A stretch of DNA of 64,000 nt from Euglena gracilis. Taxonomy: Eukaryota; Euglenida; Euglenophyceae; Euglenales. Positions 1 to 11,462 of this stretch are shown piece by piece; positions within the stretch are counted from its first letter, which is position 1, and the number at the start of each line of letters is the position of its first letter. Location: NCBI GenBank assembly GCA_039621445.1, contig CP154954.1, forward strand, positions 66,471,754 to 66,535,753, written 5' to 3'. The notes under the pieces were generated by a model. That model had not been told where the DNA came from and did no database searches. It saw only the letters and a program-made list of their open reading frames with translations. The position numbers were made by a program, and so were the translations under genes.

Positions 1-205
1 GGCCCGAGTGGGACATGCCCGCATTCCCCCTTGGGGGAGAGATGCGGGTCCCCCCTCTGTCCCCCCCCCACAAAAACTGACCCCGGCAACACCCTGCAAA
101 CAACGGCAGCGAACAGGCGTGCAACAAAATTGCCGCAGCCGGCGGAGGACACCCACCCCGCTGAAGGCGGAAGCGGGGGGCTCTTGACTGTGGCGCTGGC
201 CGGGC

Positions 206-260
206 CCGGGGCAAGGGTGTGGACCAGCAGTCGGCGCGCCACGGGAGAGTCGTCGATGGC
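206..260 (-). CDS. Receiver domain exon, first strand and helix (copy A)
   Basis: The minus strand reads AIDDSPVARRLLVHTLAP, the start of a response-regulator receiver domain. IDD supplies the two acidic residues that bind magnesium next to the phospho-acceptor aspartate. Copy B has the same exon at 28597-28652, and nearly all differences are silent, which fixes the frame and argues for past selection. The exon ends at a possible GC donor (CCCCG|GC). At its 5' side copy A has CGG where copy B has CAG, so the acceptor is unclear. It is the last exon of copy A inside the window. Confidence 0.72.
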
Positions 261-1145
261 GGCGGGCCGGTGGGCACTGGCGGCGGGGTTTGGGGCGGGG
301 GGGGGGGGGGATTGGGAGTTGGTGGCGCTCTGGCCCAATGGATTCACTCAGTGACCCCGCTGGGGTGAGTGACTTTTGGGGGTAAGCCCAACCCACCCAC
401 CCGCTCTCGAAAAGCCACCCACCCCGGGGGGTTCAGCAGGTTTTCAGTGGATGTTTCCTCTGGCACTGGAAACTTCTTGAATCGTTGTGGGAGGGAATGG
501 ACGAAATTGGCGCCGGCAAAAAAAAAAATGGGGTGGAAAGCAATTTGGCGAACTCTGAGAAAGTGGTGTATTCGACCGGAAATAGTTAGGTGCCATAAAA
601 GCTCATAAGCTCATAATGGATCCAAGGCAAATGCAACAAACTTCAAGGCTGCCAAAAATGAAATGTAATAATGATTCCAACAAACCAAGGAACGTTGCAG
701 ACAACAGAAACTGAATTCACAGAATTTGTTCACACAGGACAAGGCATTTGGTACCCAAAATTGAACACCCCAGCCACTGGAATTCGCAACTAGCATTATC
801 CGTTGCAGAGACGCTCCTTCAGAAACTCTAAGGTGAGTTGCACCTGCTGAATTTCGCCCGACACAATTTCATCAATGTCCATGCACACTTATAAGATTTG
901 ATTCAATTGCACCTCTTATCCTTCCCCCTGCATAAAAAGAACTTATTTTGTGAACCTCAAGGCAACCGATGGATAGATCCTGGAAGGGGTCGACCCAAAA
1001 AAGTTCTTGGGGTCTGGGAGTCCACCAAAGGGACTTTGAAGGATCGTGTGATGCTGTGCCGCCATCTTCTAAAGCTCATGACGATGGGTCCTCCCTGTCC
1101 TCACCGCTGAGAGCTCGCAGCATCGGGCCACCGCCGACCCGGACA
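261..1145 (-). other. Intron of copy A with no recognised gene
   Basis: This lies between the receiver exon and the last ATPase exon. It holds poly-G runs near 296-310, a C-rich TCACCC-type repeat at 350-440 (CCCACCCACC and a CACCCCGGGG motif, also seen near 19550, 37200 and 50420), and AT-rich sequence. Its ends are partly complementary: the 5' end (about 1125-1146) reads TCCGGGTCGGCGGTGG and the 3' end (261-277) reads CCCACCGGCCCGCCG on the minus strand. ORFs here show no family features. Confidence 0.5.
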
Positions 1146-1298
1146 CAGAGTATGCACAGGTTGGGGGGCACCACCGTGATGTGCTCCTTGGAGGGAGCCT
1201 GTGGGGGGCTGACGACCGGTGGCAGGGCAACCTCCAGGGACGCCTCGAAGTACACCGCGTCCTCCTCCTGGAAGAGGCGCAGGTCCATGTTGGAGGCC
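1146..1298 (-). CDS. Histidine-kinase ATPase C-terminal exon (copy A)
   Basis: The minus strand encodes NMDLRLFQEEDAVYFEASLE then VALPP and, at the end, VVPPNLCIL. The FxxxLxVxLP pattern is how histidine-kinase ATPase domains end, and the last residues lead into the receiver domain (PPNL-x-x-L then IDDS). The copy B counterpart is 29077-29227, about 75% identical with mostly third-position changes. The 5' border has no AG: the exon opens after GGTGGCGGCC, which is complementary to the other end of the intron. The 3' border reads CTCTG|TGTCC, so a GT donor is possible one base away. Confidence 0.72.
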
Positions 1299-2748
<1,450 letters not shown>

Positions 2749-2812
2749 CATGTGTGTGGGCAGCCTGGGTGAGATGCTGCATCCCAAGGTGTTCCGAGAG
2801 GCGCGACGCCGG
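2749..2812 (-). CDS. ATPase G2-box exon (copy A)
   Basis: The minus strand reads RLSEHLGMQHLTQAAHTHA. In histidine-kinase ATPase domains the last glycine-rich box and helix read GLGLxxVxxLAxxHGG, and SEHLGMQHLTQAARTH matches this spacing. Copy B has the same segment at 29684-29740 with R for H. The 3' end falls at ACATG|CCCGG with no GT, and the intron start pairs with its own end. The 5' border was not resolved. The upstream stretch (LFSPE on the plus strand) is not convincing as coding. Confidence 0.6.
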
Positions 2813-4349
2813 TGGGCCAACCGGCCGCTCTTCTCCCCGGAGCAGGCTGGCTACGGGCAGTGCCGGAGCGTCGCAGACAGCTAGGCACACCACCGACAAG
2901 CTTGCAGTACCCGCACCAAACTGTCGCATGGCAGCTTGGTCAGTGCCAAGCACTCAGACAGCTAAGACCCCGGGGGGTATTATTCTTTGGATTTTGGCTG
3001 AAAACTGGCAGGGGGTCTTTGGGGTGGGATGGGTGTTTTGGTGGTCCCATCTGGGCCCGAGTCTCGACTCAGAACCCGTCGGCCAACTAACAAAGAAGAT
3101 CCCGTGAAACCCCAGGAAATTGTTAGTGAGGGTAAGACAATGCACACAGGCATATGTACGCAGTCAGATATGTATATGATAGGGATGACATTAATGACGA
3201 TACAACAATTTCGAGGCGGGGGATGGTGTCCAAAAGCATATTTCATGCTGGTCTGTGTTGTCAAGCCTTTCAAGTCTGTGCTGTCAAGCAGTTTCTCTAT
3301 GTACCTAGACTGAGTCGCACCATGGTACACATCTGCAAGAGCACTTTTCAACGTGCTGCTGATGTACAGTGATTTGCGAATGGCACGGAGGATCTCACTG
3401 GACTCATTTAGAACCGTGTGCCACTGCCTCTTGCAGTTCAGAAGGCCGAACGATTCTGGTGCAAGTTTGGTGAAGAGAGACGTCCCCATGCCGGTGCCCT
3501 TTGAAACACATCCCTGTGACGCTTTTGGTGTTGCACTTGGAAGAAAATTGTCACATTTTTTTGGAAAAAGAGACTGGCACCCGGAGCGATTCAAACAGCC
3601 AGCTAGACCTCAACAAGGGAAGGCTGTGTTCGCGGTTCTGGATGCCTCTTGCATTGCAGAAGGTAACCCGTGGATGGTTTTCCAGAAGAGGCGGGGATTA
3701 CAAATGATGGGGAATAATTGGGGAATGGGGTTGCATCCCATTTCAGTTTACAACCTCAGTCGCAAACACCTTTGAGAACGTTGGGCTGGGGTGTGGGTGG
3801 TGCTTGGCGGACAGCCATCTAAAGTAACAAGGGCCCTATAATCTCCAAATAGTGGTAACACCTTTGCCCTTTATTAGGGGACGAATACATGGGTGTGATA
3901 GGAGTCATTTCTAAGGCTGGTACGTACACAAGCTTATTGCAATACAGCAAGTGGCAAGCCTGAGAAAAATGAAACCCCTTTGGTTTGGCTCCCAGAGGAA
4001 GAAAAAGATTGACAGAGCGCCGACGGGCGAAGCTTGTTGACCTGGACTGCATAATCTCCATCTGAAATATTGGGAATAAACACCATTTTGTCGAAAATCA
4101 TGAATTTGAACAAAGAATTATCAAAAGACACAAACAATACATATCCCAAAACTTGATTTCCGTCCTTTGTCACCCCACCCCCAAGAGGAAACACTCGGAA
4201 TATTGAAATACCACCAAAATTTAGAACCAGCGGTAGAGTTTGGGGGGGGGGGGTAACTCAGCACACCACCAGGGCAATTATGACCAGGCACAGCACACCA
4301 GGCCCAAACCGGCACTGGGCACACGGTCTGGGGTCAATGGGGGGCGGGA
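2813..4349 (-). other. Intron of copy A with an unassigned ORF
   Basis: This lies between the N-box/G1 exon and the G2 exon. It contains the unassigned ORF at 3220-3500 and AT-rich DNA elsewhere. A short poly-G run is at 4240-4250. No other element was recognised. Confidence 0.4.
3220..3500 (-). CDS. Unassigned exon-like ORF
   Basis: An open minus-strand frame of about 95 codons reads GTGMGTSLFTKLAPESFGLL early on and continues with a hydrophilic, helix-rich stretch (LNESSEILRAIRKSLY, SALADVYHGA). Composition and lack of repeats make it look coding. GTGMG resembles a G2 box, but the true G2 helix of this gene is at 2749-2812, and no copy B counterpart was found at the matching place. It may be an exon of copy A that is lost in B, a relic of another gene, or chance. 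Confidence 0.3.
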
Positions 4350-4496
4350 GGGGTGGGCGCGGTTCGTGACCGAAAACGTCAGCCGCCGCTGCGGGGCGTT
4401 GCCGGGGGGGAGCGGGGCGAGCGCTGCGGTGAAGCGCACGGCGGGGTCGGTCGGGTGGCCGTGGCGGTGGGCGTTGGTGAGCGCATTCTCCAGCAC
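4350..4496 (-). CDS. ATPase N-box exon (copy A)
   Basis: The minus strand reads VLENALTNAHRHG, the N box of a histidine-kinase-like ATPase; the second Asn normally binds magnesium-ATP. It goes on through VRFTAALAPLP to FSVTNRAHP, at the position of the G1 box, where the usual DxGxG is replaced by NRAHP. Copy B has the same residues (VTNRAHP), so this is a property of the family and not a local mutation. The exon starts directly at GTGCTGGAG; the bases before it (GCGCC) are not AG. Together with the MDPLLCEI exon it gives LLCEIVLENALTNA, a standard N-box helix. Confidence 0.78.
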
Positions 4497-5267
4497 GGCG
4501 CGGGGGGCGGGCTGTGGACACGGTTTTCGTGGTTTGGACACGGCTATGGAAGCGTCACAATGCCACAAATGGCTTCAGTGTGCAAGCTGGGGGTACGGAC
4601 CCCACAGCGGAGACGGTCGGGAAGACAAAGACAGGCAGGCAGGGTGGTCTGCCGAGAATTTTCAGAAAATTTGGCGCTGTTGGTGGATGCTTGGTGGTGT
4701 TCAGTTTTGCAATTCTTGGCATAGTATCCCTTGGTCACATTTTATTTTTGTATAATGTTGTATTTCTCCCTTTTTTCAAAAATTCATTTTTTCCCATTCT
4801 TTCCCAATTGTCCTTGAAAATTTCAACATTTTTTCAACAATTTCCTCTTTTATACGCTGATTCATGTCATGTTTTTGCCCATAACAGAATTGAACTTTCC
4901 CCCTCAGACTTGTTCACCGTTGTGCATTATTTTTCGCTTTTTTGCTACTTATTTTCTGTTTTTTTTTCCAGCTTGTTCATTGCCATTTATTTTAGTGTCA
5001 TTTTGGAGAACACACCAACACTTTTTCTCTCCTGTTTCCACCACAGCTCACCAATGTCCGGCAAGTGCAGCTTGCATTACGCACATGCTTTGGCAATGAA
5101 AAAAAAAGAATGAAAGAGTGCTGCCTCCCTCGCTTCCGCAGAATTCAGGCAGCAGGCGGAGGAGTGGACAAAGAAGTACTCCATGAAACACCAAAACTTC
5201 AAATGAAACGCAGGATGAAGCAAACAGAGTGATCGGGCGCAGGTTCGTTGGAAGCCCACCCCAGAGC
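4497..5267 (-). other. Intron of copy A with pairing ends
   Basis: The 5' end on the minus strand is GCTCTGGGGTGGGCTT and the 3' end is AGCCCGCCCCCCGCGCC, which can pair. Splicing exactly between GAAATT and GTGCTGGAG gives an uninterrupted N-box helix. The middle (4720-5100) is T-rich on the plus strand. The ORF at 4514-5113 on the plus strand is hydrophobic only because of that T-richness. Confidence 0.45.
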
Positions 5268-5302
5268 AATTTCACAGAGCAGAGGGTCCATGATAACAAC
5301 GT
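5268..5302 (-). CDS. Short ATPase entry exon (copy A)
   Basis: The minus strand encodes VVIMDPLLCEI, matching copy B 33168-33200 residue for residue, with silent differences. In histidine kinases this is the strand and helix start before the N box (D-x-x-L-L-x-x-I). At 35 bp it is a very small exon. Copy A has ACG where copy B has CAG in front of the exon, so no canonical acceptor is available in A. The reading frame stays open further upstream, but similarity to B stops. Confidence 0.6.
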
Positions 5303-5943
5303 CCGTGGTTGAGGGCCTGAACTTGCTGTCCCGAATGTGTCGGTGAAGGGGTTTTCTTAACGACCCGGGGGGGGATCCCGCGGGCCAGCTGGAAAAAGGT
5401 GCTGGCTGGAAAAAAGCTGTTGGGTGAACCCCCCCAGGGGCAGGGGGTCCGGGGGGGGGGGGCGGCTGGCTGGGAGCTGGACCCAGTGGGGACCCCCCCC
5501 CAAAATGCCCAAAACAACCCAGATGCAGCTGGGTTGGCATAATTCAGCCCACATTTGGAGGTGAAACCCCGAAAACCGCCCGAAAATGCCGTTTTGGCCA
5601 ATTTGAACTATTTTTTCAAAAGTTTTCGTCCAGCTCCAGTCCACAAAAAAATTTGGTCCAGTCTGGATGCGCCGGCCCGAACTTTATTCTAGCAGACCCC
5701 AGGGGGAGTTCGCAGCCCGGATGGGAGGTTCTGGCTGGAAAAGAGGTGCTGGCTGGCAGGACCCCCCGGGGGATAGGTCCCTTCTGGCTTGAGAGAGCCC
5801 CTGTGCCGGTGGCACAAAGAGCCATCCGCCAGGATTGACAAAATCGCCTCCGCAAACTCCGTGAGTGCAATGGGTGACCGCGTTTGGCCGCGGAAGCGGC
5901 TGAGCACATTCCGATGGCCGGGCCAACGAGGTCCGTTCAGGCC
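5303..5943 (-). mobile_element. Intron of copy A bounded by an 11-bp inverted repeat, with an internal dispersed repeat
   Basis: On the plus strand AGGGCCTGAAC (5312-5322) and GTTCAGGCCCT (5935-5945) form a perfect inverted repeat next to the two exon borders. Outside them TTCCCCGG and AACCACGG could be a decayed 8-bp duplication. Inside lies one copy of the roughly 430-bp dispersed repeat with GGCTGGAAAAAGGTGCTGG words (5390-5420 and 5715-5760) and a CCCC...GGGG palindrome. The intron therefore looks like a transposon-derived unit. Confidence 0.5.
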
Positions 5944-6020
5944 CTGCCGGGGAACTCGGCCTCGATGGGCCGGCCCTGCAGCAGACTGTGGCCGAATTGG
6001 GACAGGTCCACGTCGCAGAG
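5944..6020 (-). CDS. LCDVDL exon, dimerisation-like region (copy A)
   Basis: The minus strand reads LCDVDLSQFGHSLLQGRP then IEAEFPGR. The copy B counterpart (34842-34917) is nearly identical (LCDVDLPHFGHSLLQGRP). Both have a proper acceptor (CCGCAG or CCACAG before CTC/CTG) and end at AGG followed by GC. It sits just before the ATPase domain, where a dimerisation and phosphotransfer helix pair would be. The only His that could be a phospho-acceptor is in FGHSLLQ, and it lacks the usual HExxxP context. Confidence 0.68.
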
Positions 6021-6139
6021 CTGCGGGAGGAGAGGCCAGCAGTCAAACGGTACTCTGTCGGTACGTTCGCCAGGGGGGGGGGGGGCTTATTTTGCTTCTC
6101 AGGTAGCAGGGCCAGGGCCTTGGGAAGGTCGCCAGTGGA

Positions 6140-6450
6140 TGCAAAAAAAAAGCAAAAGCCACACCTTTGTTTCTATTTTTTTGCTGCATCAATAATTATT
6201 GTTAGAAATATTCTTAAAAAAATATTAATTTGATTGATTATAAACAAATTGATTCATTTTATAAAAAAAATTAAATTAATAAATCATAATAAATTGACAC
6301 TTAATAATTAAATTAATAATGAGTAATGAATAATCATGAATAATTAATAATATAATGAACCATTAATGATATTAATAAGTAAAATAAAATAATTCAAATT
6401 AAATTAATAATCAAAAAAATGATTTATCAATTTGAATACTCAATTAATAT
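6140..6450. other. AT-rich island inside a copy A intron
   Basis: About 300 bp consist almost only of A and T with recurring AATAAT, TTAATA and ATTAAT words. It contrasts sharply with the GC-rich exons on each side. No ORF or inverted repeat of note. It could be a degenerate transposon end or a replication/matrix-type region; nothing in the sequence decides. Confidence 0.6.
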
Positions 6451-6535
6451 TATGGTCTGTTTAGTCGGGCACAACCATCTGGTACTCCTGGACGAAACCA
6501 CCGCATCTCGTGAGGTCATAGTGGGACCGTTACGC

Positions 6536-6625
6536 CCTCGGCGGGGTGTACTTGCCGGTGGCGATGCGGAACAGCGCCTGCCGCTTGCGGCACCACGCCA
6601 CGCCGCGCTCCAGGCACTCCGTGGC
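6536..6625 (-). CDS. ATECLERG linker exon (copy A)
   Basis: The minus strand encodes ATECLERGVAWCRKRQALFR then IATGKYTPPR. Copy B (35049-35138) differs almost only silently. The acceptor is canonical (GTCCAG before GCCACG). The end is CCGAGG followed by GCGTAA in A and GCACCC in B, so a GC donor shared by both copies is the simplest reading. Spliced after the coiled-coil exon it extends the same helix (KKASQE then ATECLERG), as expected for a signalling helix between membrane and kinase. Confidence 0.75.
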
Positions 6626-7904
6626 CTGGACGAGGTCGGCGGGCGGGGCGGACGAGGCGGAGAGGCTGGAGGGGAGGGACTGCAGGTAGAGGTGGGCCCC
6701 GGGGGCCGCTGGAACGGTTGACGCACGCCTCAGGCTCCAATCAGCAGCAGTTCGCGTGTTTACCCGGTTGTCATCACTTCCACTTCATTCAGGGCGGGAT
6801 GCAACCTGGACCCCTGAAAACGCGACGCAAAAAGAAGCACGAATAAAATGCAGATAAACAGAAAAAAAACACAAGTTGTGGGTAAAATCCTTCAACAGGT
6901 CCCGCAGGATGGACACTTTCTTTTGGAGGAAAAATTTTCACCTCCACTGGGAAAAGTTTTCATTTTACAAAAAAATATGCAAAAAAATTCGACCAAAAAT
7001 GCAACAATGACAAAAAAATTGATTAAAAAATTGGTCCCAGGGGGCCAAAATGGGGAATTTTTCAAAAAAACGCAAAAAGAAACGCAAAAAAAGCGGTGTA
7101 CCCCCTCCTTCATTTCACATGACTTCAGCAGATCGCCATATGCCACCTGGAATCCAAGCTGAACGCTGTAACGTGGATGTTGGAAACGTTGGTTCTTGAA
7201 CAGCAACCGTTTCCCAGGCCTGGCGGATTTTTTTTTGCAGTTTCTGTAAAAAGAAACTGGCACTCACGACCCAATACAACACGTTTGTGCTTTTTGCTGT
7301 GATTTAAAACACAATTGGAAAGCATTTGGTTTCTTTCATTCTTTCAAATGGTAAGGAGCACCGCAGAGCACCCACACCATTCCAAAAAGAGTGCCGTCGC
7401 AATCAAAACAGCCCTCGGTGTGTATGCAGCCAGCAGCATCCGCCATCACATTTTTCAGCAGGTGGTTCAGGATGGGGCGTGCACTTGTGTGCTTGGGTGG
7501 AGGAAGTGCCCAAAAAAAAGTGGCAGTGGTCGGGCAAAAAAAAATGACATTTCCAGAGGATTAACATCGGTTTTGACTGGATAAAACGGTTAAAGGTTAC
7601 AATTTCAAAAAAAAATAGCAATGGTGCAAGAGTGCAACCCCCACGTGCACCCCCTGCCGTGCAATGGGTGGTCCACCAGCCGCACACGGAGAATCATCAG
7701 GGGACAAATTCAACTCCAAAAACTACCCACTTTCCTGAAACCCCGCCCACCCACCCAGAACACCCCCCCCCCCCAAATTGGCGGGGCACTTGCTTCCCCA
7801 CATCCTTGGGGATGGCTCCCGGCCCCACCTTCGCCGGGGGCAAGGTGGGGCCAACCCACGCCATCCCACCGATCGGGGGAGAGGTGTCCAGCGGTGGAAA
7901 ACCA

Positions 7905-8017
7905 CCCTTTTCTTGAAAATCGATCACATCAACGTTGGCTTTAGCTTTGATTGAATGGCCACACATAATTTGGGGGGGGGTGTGCCTAATGAGTCTGTAG
8001 ACCCATCTGTGCAGCAG
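7905..8017 (-). CDS. Exon-like ORF next to an introner end
   Basis: The minus strand reads LLHRWVYRLIRH then, after a C run, MCGHSIKAKANVDVIDFQEK. It is directly preceded on the minus strand by CAAAGCCTG, the end of a CAGGCTTTG-type element (8018 onward). That is the same arrangement as the proven element at 38995-39135. No copy B match was found, so the function is unknown and coding status is uncertain. Confidence 0.3.
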
Positions 8018-8110
8018 GCTTTGTTTTGAAACCTCCGGGGCGAGGATTACCAACCCACCCGGCCCGGCACGGAACACACGGGGGGATCCCCACCAAAAAA
8101 TCAGGACGTG
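8018..8110 (+). mobile_element. Partial CAGGCTTTG element
   Basis: The sequence from 8018 (CAGGCTTTGTTTTGA) is nearly identical to the first 15 bases of the element at 38995-39135. The next 60 bases follow the same C-rich pattern and also end in GGAACACA. The opposite terminal repeat was not found, so this copy is broken or has a diverged end. Confidence 0.5.
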
Positions 8111-8314
8111 TAACTCTAACGAAGTCTGAGGATATTTTCCGAAAATCGCAGAAAAACCCATGCCCGGGACTCCGACCGGGACTCCCCTGGGAGGGGGGGT
8201 TCCACCCCCCCCTCTGAACAAAAAAAATTGCCTGTTATTCTCATCCTGGGAATTTTGTATGTGTTGCTTGGTAAACAGGCACTTAGTTGGGCATAAACAG
8301 GCATGGCTGGTCAG

Positions 8315-8758
8315 CAGGGATTGATTTTTTATTAAGGTGCCTTAAAAACCCTTAAAACCCCTTAAAAATTTTAAAAAAAAATTGGCCAACATGGCTTAAA
8401 AAACCTTAAAAAACCCTTTAAAAACTTTAAAGAAAATTTTTTAAAAAGAACTTAAAAAATTGGTCCTGGAAATTCGAGCAAAGAAAAGAGGTAAAAAATA
8501 AGTCACAAAGTCTTGGCAACTCCAAACAAGCCAACTCCAGGGGGGGATTTTCTGGCATCGCTGGAAAATTGCCCAAAATTCCAAAAAGAAATGGGTTTGA
8601 TTTTCAACCTGGACCAACGTTGGTTCGATGCCCAGATGGATCTTTGACCGCCAACGTCTTGAAATACCTTGAAATTTTCAAAATGCCAAAAAACCCTTGA
8701 AAACGCCTTAAAACCCATAATTTTTTTGAAAATTTTTGCCTTAAAGAAATAATGCCTG
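8315..8758. mobile_element. CTTAAAA-rich element with CAGG...CCTG ends
   Basis: The ends CAGGGATTGATTTTTTATT and AAAGAAATAATGCCTG form an imperfect inverted repeat. Flanks CTGGTCAG and CTGGCAAA agree at 5 of 8 positions. The interior is a run of CTTAAAAACC words. A related copy lies at 49280-49415 (same AATAATGCCTGC end) and a fragment at 21640-21720. Confidence 0.45.
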
Positions 8759-8987
8759 CTGGCAAATCAGCTGGAACAAAGTCACGTGACTCCTCCCTAA
8801 CAATGTGGCCTTGTTGACTTGTTCAGTGGACAACAGTAGAAGCCTATGTTGCCTCCTGGTGGGCTTTCCAACAAGTCAGCCAGTGCCCAAGCTGGCAACC
8901 TCACCTCATGGGGGGGGGGGGGCAAAAACATTCCCGGGGACGCACACAGAAACGTGGCAGAGAACCAATTGCACGGGTGGAGTCCGC

Positions 8988-9089
8988 CTCCTGGGACGCC
9001 TTCTTCAACGCCGCCTCCTGCTCCGCCGCCTCCTTCAGGGCTGCCGCCTCCTTCTCCAGCGTGCGCTGCAGCCGGTAGTTGAGCTGGAA
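8988..9089 (-). CDS. Coiled-coil linker exon (copy A)
   Basis: The minus strand reads FQLNYRLQRTLEKEAAALK followed by EAAEQEAALKKASQE, an Ala/Glu/Lys-rich heptad-like helix. Copy B (37428-37529) is nearly identical, with only the first turns differing (FQTNLELQ). The acceptor is a good CGGCAG (A) or AGCAG (B). The end reads CAGGAG followed by GCGGAC in both copies, so a GC donor is likely. Signalling coiled coils of this type link the last membrane helix to the kinase core. The plus-strand ORFs here are shadows. Confidence 0.8.
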
Positions 9090-10367
9090 CTGCCGGCGCC
9101 GGCTTGGGCAAGGCCGCCCACCCCGGCAGGGCAGGAGACATCGATGGTTTGGAACGCAAATGCAAATCATCATAACGCCCAGGAAATGGTAGCCTGACAT
9201 GTTGGACGGTACCAGAGAGCTTCACCAAGGCTTAAAGACCCCAGCTCAGGGGGTCCAGCTCAGACGCTGGAACATTTGGGCTGGCTGGAAAAAGGCTGTT
9301 GACTGACCCCCCCCCCCTCAGGGGTCCTGGGCTGGAAGTGAGCCCGACCCGGGTACAAAAAAAAGTCGAAATCGCTAAAATGTCCAAAAATTGCCAAATA
9401 TGGGGGGAAAGCGGCTCTTTTGCCCAAATTTAACCTGCCCCGGCCATTTCCGACCCATTTTGGCCCATTTTGGCCCATTTTTGCCCCCCTTTTCACCCCC
9501 AAAAAGAAAATTTCCGTCACCGTCAAGCTGCCCTTGGGGAGACTGGAAATAAATAAAACTGGTTGATGGGGGGAGGGGGAGTCCAATGATGGAAAAAGGC
9601 TGCTGGCTGGCTGGACCCTGCCCCACAAGGTGGGGTCAATTTTCTTTAGCATCCCTGGCTCTGATTCCCTGACTCTGAAGCCCTGAATCTGACAGGTTCT
9701 CAGGCATAGGGGGGGGGGGGACTTCTCCAGAGAAATCCCGCTATTCGGCACGCAATAGCACCCATGCTCGCCAATTTGCGTGGAAATGGTCATGATTTTT
9801 GGAGCTGTGGGAAGCACCACGCTGCTGAGGTACCAAACAAGTCGGAGAGTATCCTCTGCTAATGCAACTTCAATAACAAAAAAATAACAAATAACAAATA
9901 ACAGGTCCACTCGTCCCGAGGACCCAAACAGTTTCCGGCAGGGTTTCACAAGAAACATTGCAGCTTGTGTGGAACTGGGATCATGACAATTTCCTGTTTG
10001 GCCTGACAAGTGACAGGCTCAGGGATGAAAGTCCTACGGAGCTAACTTGGAGGATGGACAGGAGGCACGAAGTTGGAAAGCCCAGAAACTTGGGGGAATG
10101 GGGAAATGGAGCCTCCGGATGGTTGCGGAAGCCAAGAAAGAAAATCTTCGAGCCCAACCTCTTTGACAACATGCATGTGCAAACAGTGGCTTTCATAGCT
10201 CTCCCCCCCGTGGATCAAACATTCTGTGTTTGAGGGTTCGTCGAGGCAGGGCTTTCATTTGAACGCGGGGAGGGGGGAATAATTCATGCAGGGAGGAGGA
10301 TTGCGGCGAGCAATTGGTTGGTCACGGACGTATCAGAGGTGGGCGGGGGGGGGGGGGCGGCCAGGCA
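9090..10367 (-). other. Intron of copy A with dispersed repeats
   Basis: It holds a copy of the roughly 430-bp GGCTGGAAAAAGG element (9245-9640) and a poly-G run (9710-9720). Plus-strand ORFs near 9958-10233 and the minus-strand ORF 9260-10009 (the latter spans the repeat) do not look like family members. No exon was recognised. Confidence 0.45.
9245..9640. repeat. Copy of the ~430-bp GGCTGGAAAAAGG repeat
   Basis: Both ends carry GCTGGCTGGAAAAAGGCTG-type words (9280-9298 and 9590-9618) around a C-run/G-run and a central stretch of CCATTTTGGCC words. Other copies are at 5345-5800, 31960-32390, 34300-34620, 40102-40522 and 59680-59950. No coding capacity. Confidence 0.6.
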
Positions 10368-10470
10368 GGACCATGTAGTAGCTCAGCCCCATCGTGTAGA
10401 GGAGGAGGATGAGGGCCATGATGAGGACCTCCACCGTGACGCCCCCGAGCAGGGGGGAGAGGAACGACAC
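10368..10470 (-). CDS. Membrane-helix exon (copy A)
   Basis: The minus strand reads LLGGVTVEVLIMALILLLY then TMGLSYYMVL, a strongly hydrophobic segment that would cross a membrane. Copy B encodes the same segment in two pieces (39136-39205 and 38950-38994), split by an intron that copy A lacks. The downstream exon is the coiled coil, so this is probably the last membrane helix before the cytoplasmic kinase. Poly-G in 10343-10360 follows the exon. Confidence 0.75.
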
Positions 10471-11462
10471 GACCCACACCGACGGGGGCAGGGCGGCCGC
10501 TGCCCGTCAACGACCGACTGAGCCCGGGGAGGGGGGAGGTCGGCCCACCCACTCACCCTGGGGGGGCGGGGGTGGGAGGGGGAGCTGGGGAAAAAATCTC
10601 TCCGGGGGCCGCACCACCCCAAGGGCGCCACTCACCCATCCCCACCGGGTCACCAATTTTAAATAAAAAATATGTTGGCTTCACCAGCTCGCCAATTTGT
10701 CCATCAAAGACGGATGTCTGTCAGTTTTTATACTCGGGGGGGGGTCATTTTTTTTATCCGGACTTGCACCAGTGGCCAATAATCACCAAAATTTCCATTT
10801 TGGTTATCAATCCATATGCTTCAGACAAGCTTCATCATTCGGGCTTCACAGTTCGTCCTTGTCCATGCTGTGAACACCTGGATGGAGTTGGGTATGCCTG
10901 AAGCCTTCGAGAAATTCAAAAAAGTTCAATTATGTTCTGTCTTGAAGACTCGGTCTCATTCTATTGGCCAGCGTCATTTGATCGTCCACGTCTTCCTTCA
11001 GCGAACAAAAAGTGCCAAACCCACGATTGGCTGTTCCTTTTTTTTTGAACAAGGAGGGGGGCATTTGCAGGGTGGGTGACTTTGGGTCACTTCCAGGCAA
11101 TTTTCCAAAAAAAATGTGTCTATCAGCCCAGGGAGGAGGGAGCGATGCACTGCATGGCATAATATAGAGATGTTGATGTAAAAAAAAATACACCAGAAAG
11201 GGCATCTGTGCTTCTCTATGGCTCTGCTGTGCGACAAAGAGGGGGAGGTGGGATGGCGAAATAGTCAGCACCCAGAGGGCTGCTGCTTGTCTGGGAAGCA
11301 ACAATCAACGGTGGTGCTGGCCAGTGAGGGCCCTCCTGTCCACAGGAACAGAAATGAACAGAGTGATGGACGCTCAGGCATGAAATTGCTTGGCGATGCC
11401 GCACAAAAAAAAATACACCTTTTCGTGTGGTCCGATCAGGTTTCAAGGCAAGCAGTCATATG
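10471..11462 (-). other. Intron of copy A, nothing recognised
   Basis: Unique-looking sequence with short homopolymers (G run at 10737-10744). Plus-strand ORFs (10409-10666, 10572-10901) are proline/glycine-rich or unremarkable. No element ends or exon conserved in copy B were found. Confidence 0.4.

Larger units (their letters stand above)
6626..8987 (-). other. Long intron of copy A with transposon-like remnants
   Basis: It starts with the polypyrimidine tract of the ATECLERG acceptor (6630-6700). Further left-to-right it holds A-rich DNA (6840-7080), an exon-like ORF (7905-8017), a CAGGCTTTG element end at 8018 and a CTTAAAA-rich element (8315-8758). Each is listed separately. Confidence 0.5.

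Noticed and set aside
4514-5113. 199-codon hydrophobic plus-strand ORF
   Set aside because: The T-rich intron segment produces Phe/Leu/Ser codons; the conserved exon 4350-4496 lies on the other strand.
6640-6726. Pro/Ser-rich extension upstream of the ATECLERG exon
   Set aside because: It is in frame but is the polypyrimidine tract before a good GTCCAG acceptor; copy B shows no matching coding sequence.
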